64,000 nucleotides of DNA. Origin: Adlercreutzia equolifaciens DSM 19450. Its GTDB lineage: Bacteria > Actinomycetota > Coriobacteriia > Coriobacteriales > Eggerthellaceae. This document shows positions 45,001-57,000 of the stretch, piece by piece. The DNA lies in assembly GCF_000478885.1 (NCBI RefSeq), contig NC_022567.1, positions 1,550,001 through 1,614,000 of the forward strand. The letters run 5' to 3'. Each line of letters begins with the position of its first letter. The stretch's first letter is position 1. The translations under genes were made by a program, and so were the position numbers. A model generated the notes under the pieces. The model searched no databases, was not told the origin of the DNA, and worked only from the letters and a program-made list of their open reading frames with translations.

Positions 45001-48000
45001 AGATGGCCTGGGAGTTCACGATGTCGTCGTCGCCCTGCTGCTTCAGCGTCGCCGGCAGACCGGTCACGGCCTGGGCCTTCTCATCCTCGGCCACCGAGGC
45101 GCTGTTCTTCACGTTGCCCAGCACCTCCACGGTGTAGCCGGCCAGGTACTCGCGGCCGAGCTGGGTGCCCTGGTGGGCCTCCACGTAGCGGGTGGGCAGC
45201 AGGTCGAACAGGTAACGACCGGCCACAGTGCCGTTCTCACCGTCGGCCGTGGTCACCCAGATGCCGCCCTCGGCCGCGTCGTAGACGGAGCCGGGGATGG
45301 TGGTCGTGGTGGCCGGCTTGGTGTTGGTGGGCGCCGTGGCGCGCTGTTCGGCCTGGGTGTAGTTGTCGTTGCCGAAGTTCACGTTCTGGATCCAGCCGTA
45401 GGTGGTGCTGGCGGCGTCGTAGTCGCCGTCGGCATTGACCGGAGCCCAGTACCACTGCTTCAGGATGACGCGCTTGCCGGCAAGGCCGGGCTCGTCCGCA
45501 TCCTGGATGCCGTTGTAGTCGGTGCCCTCGACGCTGTTGAAGCCGTTGTTGGCATCTCGCCACAGCAGGCCGGAGATGCTCTGGAACAGCGGCATGCGCA
45601 GACCGCCGTCGTTGTGCAGGCGGTTGATGCCCCAGGCCATGTCGTAGTGGCGGTTGGCGCTCGTCACATCGGAGGTGACGGCGGCCGTATCCTCGCCGTT
45701 GTTCGGGTTCTTGGAGTTGGCGGCCCAGCGCTTGTTGGACTTAGGCGAGTTGTCGTCGGCCACCTGCAGCGGCACGTCGTACTCGTCGGCGCCCATGAGG
45801 TAGCCGTCGTTGAAGTCGAGGTCGGAATCGTTGGCGTAGCTCGCGCCGTTGAAACCGCTCACCTGCAGCTTGGCGGTGCCAAAGTAGCGATCCCACCAGC
45901 GCTGGTCGGTGACGCGCACCTTGTAGGCGTAGATGATCTGCACGTCCTCGACGGTGCCGTCCTCGTGGGTGATCGTCGCCCACTCCTGGGTCTTCAGGTT
46001 GTCGAAGGTGTAGACGCCGCCCTCGACGGCCTCGACGGCCGGGGTGCCCTCGGGGTTGTCCTCGGTGGGCTCGCCGGCGGGCGTGCCCGGAACCGCGGCG
46101 GAGGTGGCCACAGTGCGCGGCAGGCCGTCGGCATGCTGGGTGCCGTCGCCGAGGCCCACAGTCGGGTCGGCGTCGTAGGCGGCCCACTGCTCGGCGGTGG
46201 CCCACGCGGACTTGCCCGTCATGCCCTCGATGGTCTCATCGTCGCGCATCCAGCTGTAGTCGCCGTTCTCGTCGGTACCCACGATGGCGTAATAGCGCTC
46301 GAGGGTGACCTCGATGCCCTCGGCCATGGTATCGGCACCCTCGCCGGCCTCATCGTCGGTGGTCTCGGCCAGGAGACCGTCGTTGTCGTCGTCAAACCAG
46401 ATGCGGCCGGAGATAGTCTCGATGGGAGCGCGAACCTCGCCCACATCTCCGCCGGCCACGGTGGTCTTGCCGTACTCGTCCACCTTGGCGGCCGGGGTAT
46501 CGTTGTTCGTCGCCGTCCTCATCCAGTCGTAGGCGCGAGCGTCCGTGACATCCATGGCCTGGCCCGCGGGCACGGTCACCACGGACTTGGCACCGCTCAC
46601 AGCCCCGCCGGTGATGAGGCTCGCGCCCATCTCGCGGGTGCCGGCGAGGATGACCTGGCCGTCATTGGAGCGAGGCGCAGCCTCGGGCGCGCCGCCATCG
46701 AAGCCGCCGATGACCTTGATGCCGCCGGCGATGCCGGTGTCGGTGATATCGGAGGCATCGGAGTCGGCCAAGCGATCATCGCCCTGGTAGGTACGGGTGA
46801 GCAGCCACTGGTTGTCGGTCATATCGTCGTTCTCGGTGTGCTCCACGTCGGCCAGCTCGATGCGGTAGGCGGCCAGGTAGTACTGGTCGTTCTCGCTCAC
46901 GTAGGCCGTGGGCAGGTTGGCGAAGTGGTACAGGCCGAGCTGCTCGGCGCTGTCCTGCTCCACCGTCTCGCCCTCGTTCTCGCCGGGCACCTGCACCTTG
47001 GTCATGCCGCCGGTGGTGGTGGCGAGCACGCCTTCCACGAGGTCGCCCTCGGCGATGACCGTGCCGTCGGCGTTGGCGCCGAGCGCATACAGGTTGCCCT
47101 TGGCATCGACGCGCCGGCCGTTCTTGGCGTACACGTAGGACAGCGGTGTCATGTCGTTGCCGTCATAAACGATGGGGGTGAGCTCTTCGGTGACCTCGGT
47201 GCCGTCCACCATCTTCTTGTCGCCGGCGCGCACAAGCGCCTCGGCCCCGGCGGCCTGGTAGGCGCCGTCGCGGTTGGAGGTGTAGCGATCCAGACCGAAC
47301 TTCGTGTTCTGGAACCAGTGGCCGTTCACGCCGTCCGGGTTCTCGTTGGCCGGATCGTAGTACCACTGGGTGATGAACACGGCCTCGTCGGCCAGGCCGG
47401 GCTCGCCCTCGTCTTGGATGCCGTTGTAGGTATCGGTGGAATCGGAGCCCTTGAAAGCGTCGTCCCAGATGCGACCGGTGATGTCGGCGCGCGGCACGGA
47501 CACCAGGCCCGCGTCGCCGCCGCGCTGGGTGCCCATCGGGTCGGGCACGTCGTAGAAGACCTGGCCCATAGCACCGCTTCCGTATACGCCCTGGTACTGG
47601 TGGCCGTCCGCCTCGTCGGCGTGATCGGACACGAGCACGTAGCCGTCGGTGCGCCAGGCGGCGAGGGCGCCGTCGAAGTACTCCTCGCGCAGCTCGATGT
47701 CGCCGAAATCGTCGCCGGTGCGGATGGCGTCGGAGTCGATGTCCTCGCGACCATTGGTGCCGGTGGTGTCGCGCACCGGGTCGGCGTTCGTGTCGTTCGT
47801 CACGTCGGCGCCCGGATGGTCGGCCGGCTTGCTCGTGGTGGAGAGCATGCCGTCGCTATCGATGACGTCGGTCTCGATGTTCACGCCCACATGGGCCTTT
47901 GTGAGGCTGAAGCTCGGCGCCACTTCGGACAGCGTAAGGCGGTAGCTCACGATATAGAGTTTGTCGGTGTTCACGGCATGATCGTTCTCCACGGTGCCGT

Positions 48001-51000
48001 TCGGACCCGTGAAGGTCTTGCCTTCGGCCAGCTTCTGGCCCGGCTGGTAGATGCCGGGGTTGGCGCTGGTCTCGGTTCGGCCGTCGGCGGTGTAGGCGCC
48101 CTGGGCGTACACGAAGCTCGGCAGGTGCTCGAAGGCGTAGGCGCCGGACGCATCGGTGGTCGTCGTCAGCGAGCCGGAGTAGGCGCTGCCCACGAACCGG
48201 CCGAAGCTGTCCACCTTCACCCAGGCGCCCACCACGGTATCGGCGTTCTTGCCGTCGCCCTTGACCGGCTCGATCTTGGCACCGGCCGGGACGACCTCGC
48301 CGTCGGCGGGCACGAAGTGGGCCGCGTCGCCCTCGCCGGTCATGGTGCCGGCCACGTAGTACCACTGGGTGAGCGTCAGGCTCTTGTCGGCCAGGCCGCC
48401 CTCGGCACCGTCCAGGATGCCGTTGAAGTTGTCGTCCTGCCACACCTTGCCGGAAACGGTGGTGTCGCCGAACAGGCCGAAGCCGGCGTTCAGCGAGGTC
48501 TCCTCGCGGGCCACGGAGAAGTCGAAGTCGACGTTCACGTCGGCGTCGCCCTCCGAGCCGTCGCCGCGCACCTTGCCGGTGGCCTGGACGCGGTACTGGT
48601 CCTGGGTGACATCGGCGTTGGTGGCGTCGTCCTCGGTGGTGACGGTCTTCGCCGCCAGCACGATGCGGCCGCCCAAGGTGGCCTTGTCGAAGGCCGACAC
48701 GCCGTCGCCCACGGTGGCCGTGGCCTGGGTGGTGTCCTCGTTCCAACGCAGCGGGTAGTTGCCCTTGGCGTAGATGTCGGTCGCATCGTTGGCCTCGGCG
48801 GAAACCACCTTGGAGTTCACCGGATCGGTGGCGCCGTCGATGGCCCAGCTCTCAAGCCCGCTGCCGTTCACCTGCAGGCGCGTGGCCGGCAGGCCGTTCA
48901 TGGACATCGTCTTGTCCTCGTCGTTGCCGAGCACCTCCACGGTGTAGCCGGCGAGGTACTCGGTGGCGGCATGGTTGAAGTCGGCGATCTCGCCCAACTG
49001 ACCCACGGTGCGCACGTAGGTGTAGCGCACGGGCAGGTTGTCGAAGCTGTAGTTGCCGTCCTTATCGGTCAGCGTCCACACGCCGCCGCGGTTCTTATCG
49101 TAGGTGGCCTTGGGCAGGGTGAAGACCATGGCCTGGCCCTGGGAGTCCTCCAGCGCCTGCTGGTTGGTGGCGATGGTGGCGCCGTTGGCGGCGCGGGTGT
49201 AGAAGTCGTTGCCGAAGTTCTTGTTCTGGATCCACTGGTAGGTGGTAGAGGTCGGGTCGTACTCCCCCGCCTCGTTAGCCGGGGCCCAGAACCACTGCTT
49301 CAGGATGACCTTCTTGCCCTCAAAGCCGGGCTCGGCGGCCACGGCGGGCGTGCCCTCGGGATTCTCGTCATCGCCGGGAACCGCCTCGCGGCCGGGCTCG
49401 TAGAGGCCGTCGTAGTTGGCGTCCTGGAACACCACGCCGGCGATCTTGCTCGCCACCGGCGTGCGCAGGCCGGCGTCGTTGAAGCGGCGGTCGGCGCCCA
49501 GGCCGAGGTCGTAGGTGAAGGTCTTCTCCGTGGAGATGGTCCACCCGGAGATATCGGAGATGGGACCGGCCAGGCTCTCGCCGTTGCGGCCGGTCACCTT
49601 CGTCGGCATCTCGGCGACCACGGTGTCGCCCTCGGCCGCGGCGGCCAGGGCCGCGGCGTAGCGGTCGGCGGCATTGCGGTCGATGGTGTTCTGGCCGGCG
49701 TTGCCCGAGGCGGGCACGATGGCGTGGTTCGTGCGCGGCGACTCCTTGGTCACCACGTTCAGCAGCACGTCGTACTCGGTCGGGTTGCCGTCGGCGTCGG
49801 TGGCCATGAGATAGCCGTTGGCGTAGATGAGATCGGAGTCGATCTGGGCATCGTTGCCGGCACGGTACTTGGCCGCGCCGATGGTGCGCTCCCAGAAGGG
49901 AACGTCGATGAGGCGCACCCGGTAGCCGTAGATGGTGACGGAGGCGGGCACGACGGTCGTAACCTCGGTCTCCTCGTTGGTCTCCGGGTCGGTCATGGTG
50001 TTGGTGACCGTCGTGGCCGGGTGGTACACATGGCTCGGCAGGTCGGAGAAGGTGTAGACGCCATTGGCATCGGTGGTCTGGGTGCGCTGGGTGTTCGCGG
50101 GCACGCCGTTCTTGGTGAGGCCCACGGTCGGATCCTTGTCGTAGGCATCCCAGTTGTCGGCCCACGCGGCATCGCGCGTCCAAGCGGCGTCGTCGGCCAC
50201 CTTGAAGGAACCGTCGGCCTGCTGGGTCGCGGTGATGGTGTAGCGCTCGAGCACTACCTTACGGCCGCTCTCCAGCTTCTCGCCGGCGAAGGTCTCGTCG
50301 GCCGGGGTGGCCGGGTCATCAGCCACCGGCCCGTCGTAGAGGCCGTCGTTGTCCTCGTCGTTCCAGATGAGGCCGGAGATGGTCTGGCGCGGCGCCTGGA
50401 CCTCGCCCACGTCGCCGGCCTGGACCGGCTTGGCGCGGGTGACGTCCACCGTGGTGCCCTCGGTCTCGCCGGGGACGGCCACGGTCTCGGTCTCGGGATC
50501 GAGGATCCAGTCGTAGGTCTCCTCGCCCTGGCCCATGCCCTCGCCGGCCGGCAGGGTCACGTAGGCGTTGGCGTTCGCGTTGGTGAACTCGTCCTTGTCG
50601 TTCACGGCCAGGCCGTCGCCGGTCACCTTCTGGGCCAGGATGATCTGGCCGTCGTAGTTGCGGGCCGTCTTCTGGGCCGGGGTGGCATCCACCTTGACGC
50701 CATCCAGCGAGGCGATGCCCGTGGTGGCCGCGGCGTCGTAGGCCGTCTCGGCGGCAGCGTCGGCGTCGGATTTCGCCGCGCCGCTCACGCGGCTGGCGAT
50801 GACCATGCCGCCGGCCACGCCGGTGCGGTTGGTCAGCGCCGCGTCGGAGTCGGAGACGACGGAGGTGGAGTTGTTCACCGTGGCCTTCACGGCGGCGGGC
50901 ACGGAGCCGTCCGCCTCGGTGGCATCGTTGTGGTAGCGGGTGAGCATCCATTGGTTGGTGGTGCCGTCGGCCAAATTCGCGTTCTCCTCGCGGTACAAGT

Positions 51001-54000
51001 CGGCCAGCTCCACGCGGTAGCTCGCCAGGTAGTACTTGTCGTCGTCGGAGACGTACACCGTGGGCAGGTTCTCTACGAGCCACTGGCCCTCGTCGTTGGT
51101 CGTCACGGCCAGCGCGCCGTCCACGCCATCCACCGCCGCCAGCGGCGTCTCGTCGGCGGCGTTGCCGTCGTAGATGATGGGCTCAAGAGCCTCGCCGGCG
51201 GCGCGACTGTACTTGTTGGAGGTGTAGGTGTCGGCGCCGAAGGCGGTGTTGCGCACCCACTCGCCCTCGCCGGAGACGGAATTCGCCATCTCGGTGGCGG
51301 GCTTCCAGTACCACTGGGTCAGGTAGATGGTCTGGCCAGGCAGGCCGGCCTCGCCCTCGTCCTGCACGCCGTTGTAGCCGGTGGCGTAGTTGTAGGTGCC
51401 GTCGGCGGCCTTGATGCCCGTGTCGTCCCACACGCGGCCCGCGAGGCTCGTGCGCGGAATCTTCACGAGACCCGCCTGGCCGCCGGACTGGGCGAACAGC
51501 GGGCGTGGCACGTCGTAGCGCACGCCGTTGTAGACCTCTTCGTACTGGTAGGAGGCCGCATCGGTGAGAGTGCCGTTGTCGCTGTATTGGTTGACGTGGC
51601 TGCCGCGGGCGGCCACGATGATGTAGCCGTCGGTGCGCCACAGGCTCTTTTGGCCCTCGGCGACCTGATTGCGGTCGTCGGCGCCGTACTTGTCGTTGGT
51701 GTCCTGATCGTACTCGCCGAAGGTCGCCTCGCCGTCGAACGAGTTGTCGAAGTACTCCTCCACCACCTGGATGACGCGGTCGCCATCGGGATTCGGGCGG
51801 AAGGCGTCGTTGTCGGAGCCCTCCAGAGGCGCGCCTCCGGCGGTGATGGTGGACAGGTCGCCCAGCGTCTTGTCGCCGATGTTCACGCCCACATGCAGGC
51901 TCGTCAGCGCGAAGTCGGGGGCCACCTCGGAAAGCGTGATGCGGTACGCCGTCATGAACAGCTCGTCTAAGGCGACCTCGTTGGCCTCCAGAGTATCGGT
52001 AGTGTCGCTGGGCTGCAGGACGCGCAGGCTCGTCGTGGTCACGGCGTCGTCGCCCTCGCCCTCGGTTTCGGTGTCGCGGGCCAGGTACACGAAGCTCGGC
52101 AGCTTCTCGAACTGGTAGACGCCGGTATCGGCGGCCGTCACGGCATCCGGGCGCGTGAAGGAGGAGCGCACGTCGGCGACATCGCCCGTGTAGGCGTCGC
52201 CGGCCGCTGCGGCCTCGGCGGCCTTCTCGGCCGCGGTCTTCACGTGGATCCACGCGCCGTCCTCGGTGGTGGCCGGCGTGCCGTCCGCCTCACGGGTCAG
52301 AACGTTGGCGTTGCCGGCGGCCGCGGTCTTCTCGTCCACGACGAAGTTGGTCGGATCGGCCTTGAAAGCCTCGATGAGCTCGGAGTCGGTCACCCAGAAC
52401 CACTGGGTGATGGCCAGCGTGTGGCCCGCGAGCACTTCCTCGCCGGCGTTCAGGATGCCGTCGAAGTTGTGGTCGCGCCAGACCTTGCCGGAAACCGTGG
52501 TCCAGCCATACTCGCCGAAGCCGGCGTGCATGCGCACCTCGTCGCGGCCGACCGACCAGTCGTAGTAGACGGTCTGATCGACGGGCTTGCCCGCATCGTC
52601 GCGCGGCGCCACCCCGGCGCTGGCGGCGGAACCGGCCAGCGGGTAGGCGTAGGCGGCCGCCTCGCCGTCGCCGGCGGCCTCGGGCAGCTCGGCCCGACGG
52701 GTCTCGTTCACATAGTACTGGGGCTGGGTGCCGCGGGCCGCGGCGCTGGCAGCGGCCGCGCGGGTGCCGGCCGCGGCGTTGCGAGTCTCATCCGCGTCGC
52801 CGGCGGCCGGCTGGGCGGCAGCACGGGAGGCCAGGATGATCTTGCCGTCGAGCGTGGCCTTCACCGTCTCGCCGGCGCCATCGGTCACCTGCACGGTAAG
52901 CTCGTTGAAGCGCACCGGGTAGTTGCCGTCGGCGTAGTCGGCGAGGTTCTGCTCCTCGGAGCCGGAAGCGACAAGCGCGCTTATGGCCTTGGAGTTCAGG
53001 GCATCGTCGGCCTTATCAGTCTGCAGCAGCGTTGCAGGCAGACCGGGAATGGCCTCGGCATTGTCGGTGTCGACCGCACCGCCCAGCACTTCGATGGTGT
53101 AGCCGGCCAGGTACTCGGCCGCGGGCATGTTAAGCGTGCTCGCCACGCCTTCGGTGCCCTCGATGCCGTTCTCGGGATCGGGCTCCACGGCTTCCACGCC
53201 GGGCACGCGGGCCTCGACGTAGCGAGCCGGCAGGCGGTCGAACAGGTAGTCGCCGGCCACCTTGATCTGCTGCTGGGTGGTGGTGCCGTCATCGCCGGTC
53301 ACGGTTTCGAACTCGTCGTGGTCGGTCAGCAGGTAGACGCCCACGCCGTCCAGATAGGTGGCGTTCGGGATGATGGTGGTCAGCCCATCGGCATAGGCCG
53401 GGTCGTCCACGGTGTCGACCACCTGGACCTCCTCGGCGTCGGCGCCGTCGCCCACGGTCTCGGTCTTGTAGGTGACCTTGTTCTCAGCCACGGTGTAACC
53501 GTCGTTGCCGAAGTTCGGGTTGAGCACCCACTGGCCGTCCTTGTAGTACCACTGCTTCAGGATGACGCGCTTGCCGGCGTAGCCCTGATCGGTGGTGGGG
53601 ATGTCCGCCGCCGGATCGTCGGCACCGTCGCCCGCGCCCTCGAGCGGCTTGTCCGCCGTCTCGAGCTCGTTGGCCGTGGCGGCATGGTTGAGCGTGCCGT
53701 CGTAGTCGGCGTCGTGGAACACCCGTCCGGCGATCTTCTGCTGCACGGGCACGCGCAGGCCGGCGTCGTTGCCGGCGCGGTCGGCGCCGCGGGCCAGGTC
53801 GTAGGTGAGCACCGGATGGAACTCCGCACCGGCGGCGTTCAGCTCGGCCACCGCGTTGGTGGTGAGCACGGTTGCCGGCACGGGCTCGCCGTAGCGGGCA
53901 TTGCTGCCGTAGCGGTCGGCGGCCGGCGTCTTCAGCTGGTAGTTGGTATTCGGATTGTTCGGGTTCAGGGACTTGCGCTTGTTCACCGTCTGCGTGTCGG

Positions 54001-57000
54001 CAGTCTCCGCGTTCAAAAGCACCGTGTACTCCATGGCGTCGGCCGCATCCGCGGTGCCGCTCATGAGGTAGCCGTCGGCGTGAACCAGATCGGAATCGGC
54101 GAGCCACGCCTCGGAGGTCTGCACGTAGGTGTCGCCCTGGAGGTACTTGGCGGTGCCCCAGTAGCGGTTCCACCAGTCGGCGTCGGTCACGCGGACGCGG
54201 TAGCCGAACACGACACGCTTCTTCGTCGCCCCCTCGGTGCCGTCGGCCACGACGTTGCCGTCCGCGTCGAAGGACAGCCACCCCTGGCTCTTCAGGTTGT
54301 CGAAGACGTAGGTACCGTCCTCGGCCGAGATGGTGTTGTGGGTCGGCTCGGTCGGCTCGGCCTCCTCGTCGCCCTCGGCGAGGGCCGCCGGGCCGGAGGC
54401 GGCGACGCCCGCGGGCACCACGGCACCGTAGGTGTCGTCGCCGGGAAGGCCAACCGTCGGATCGGCGGCGTAGGCCGCGTAGGCGTCCTCGGTCGCCCAG
54501 GTGGGATCGACCGTCCAGCCACCGGCGACCACGGAGGTGTCCTCGGCGTCCAGCGACTCGGCCAAAGCGAAGGAGCGCTCCAGCGTCAGCTGGATGCCCG
54601 CCACCGGGTGGTCGGCCGTGGTGTCGTCCTCGCCCACCGCAAGCGTGCCGTTCATGCCGTCGTTGTCGGCGTCGTTGAACACCACGCCGGTGATCTTCTG
54701 GGTCGGCGGCTGAATCTCGCCGGCATCGCCGCCGGGCACTTCCTTGACCGGCTCGCCGGTGACGGGATCGGTGACCTCCACCAGCTCCTTGGTAACTTCG
54801 CCGGTGTCGGGGTCTTTAACCTCGCGCAGCTCCTTCTTGGTCTTGTAGGTGAGCCAGTCGTAAGTGACGTAGCGGTCCTTCGCGACGAGCAGGTCGCCTT
54901 CGGGCGTGCCCGTACCATCGATGGCCTTCTCCACCACATCGGAGACGGGGATGGTCACCTTGGAGGCCTGCAGGTCGATGGCCGTCGTGGTCTTGTCGAT
55001 ATTGCTGTACTTGGTGTTGCCCGCGCGCTCGGCCAGGATGATGTGGCCGGAGTGGGCGCGGGTGCCGTCGTGGGTGGCGCCGTCGAGCGTGACGACGGAA
55101 TCCTGGGCCGTGACGGCGATGCCGTCGAGCACCGTCTCCACGTCGGAGTCGGCGTCGGAATCCAGCTTGGTCCCGGCCAGCGGATCGCCCTCCACCTCCT
55201 GGGCCAGCGGCTTGTGGAAGCGCGTAAGCAGCCACGCCTCGTCGTCGGCCAAGGTGGTCTCGTCGGTGCTCGTGTAGTTCAGCTCGCCCACTTCCACGCG
55301 GTAGCTCGCCAGGTAGTGGGAGCCGTCCTCGGAGGTGTAGGCGGCCGGCAGGTTGTCGAAGGTGTAGACGCCCTTCGTGGACTCGTCGGTCATCTCCTGC
55401 TCGCCAATGACGTCCTTGGTCACCGGATCGAGGACGTCCTCCATCCAGCGGCGCGTGTCGGCCGTCTTGGTGGCGATGATGCCCGTGGCGTTGCCGGCAT
55501 CGTCGAGCACGTTCCAGGCGCCCGCCGAGCGCGGCACCAGGGTGTCGTCGAACATCGGCTGGCCGTTGCCGTCGATGGCCTGCTCGCCGGTGGCCTCGTC
55601 CATGATGGGCTCGTGCTTCTTCTTGCTCGTCAGCTTGTCGGTGCCGAAGGCGAGGTTGCGCACCCAGAAGCCGGAGCCGTCGGAGGCGGCCTCGAAGGCC
55701 TCGGCCTCGATGGCGGCCGCGGGCACGCCGGCCGCGGCGGCCTTTCCGGCCAGCGCGCTCTTGTCGGCGGCATCGAGCTCGCCCTTGGCGGCGAGGGCGG
55801 CCAACTCGGCGTCCACGGTGAAGCGGAAGCTCTCGTCGGAGGCCTCGCCCTGGTCGGGCTCGACGATGCCGTCGCCCTCGTTGATGTTCAGGTTCGCCAG
55901 CGGCAGGTAGTACCACTGGGTGAGGTACATCACCTGATCGGGCAGGCCCGGCTCGCCGTCGTCCTGGATGCCGTTGTAGGCGCGCTCGCGGGCCGCGGCA
56001 TCGCTTGTGTTCTCGTCGGTCTCGTAGAACGAGTCGTCCCACACCTTGCCGGTGATCGACGAGCGGGGCACGGGAAGCAGGCCCGCATCCCAGTTGTACA
56101 GACGGGCCGCGTCGCCCAAGTCGTAGATGGTGTGCGCCGCGCCGAAGTACATCTTGCCGGAGCCGTAGTCCTCCTCGGTCTCGTACTCCTCCTTCTCCTT
56201 CAGGTAGTTGCGGTAGTCGGCCTTGTACTTGGTGTACTCGTCGTTGAGCTTGTTGTACACCGAAAGCGCCGCGTTGTAGTCGGCCAGGGCCTTCTCGTAG
56301 TTGCTCTGCAGCCTGTCGTAGATCGCCTTGTAGCCGGGGAACGTGAAGGTGTACTCGCCCTTATGGGCGCCGCCCTCGCCGGTCTCCTCTTCCGTGAGGT
56401 TCGGACGGGCCGTCGTGGTCTTGTTGCCGTTGTCGTCGGGGCGGTTCAGCTCAAAGTACTGCGAGTCGTCGCCGTTGTAGGCGGCCTCGTAGATGAGGAA
56501 CGCCTGCTCCTCGGTGCCGCCCGTGATGATGATGCCTTCCTTGTTGTAGGGCTGGGTGTACACGTTGGTGGTCATATTGTTCTGCGTGACGGCAACGAGC
56601 TCCTTGTTGATGTCGTAGTAGCAGAAGCCGAGCGTGGAGTACCACTTGCCCAGGAAGTTGTTCCAGTCGGTCGACCAGGCCTCGCGGGCCTTCTCGCGGG
56701 CGCGCTGGCGCTCGACCGAGGTCGGCTTGGTCTTGTCCGCCACCTTGATCTCGTCGTAGAACTTCTCCTCGGCGTACTTCGGGTTGCCGGTGTAGGGGTT
56801 CTTGACGTTGGTGTCGCTCTCGGGCTTGTTGGCGTCGAAGTTGTCGTTGATGCCGTCGAGGTTGGTGTCGTTCCACGTCGGCGGGCGCAGCTCGTCCGGC
56901 GTCGGCGGCACGGCGGGCTTGGGGTTGGCCTGCAGCACCTTGCGGCGGTCGGTCACGTCGGCCCACAGGCCGTCCAAGGCCGCCTCCACCGCGTCGGTGT

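Noticed and set aside
41501..51970. A plus-strand open frame of 3,489 codons opposite the giant gene
   Set aside because: Stops on that strand would need TTA, CTA or TCA codons in the minus-strand gene, which this GC-biased genome hardly uses. The translation is rich in Gly, His, Val and Arg and lacks domain character, so it is a shadow.
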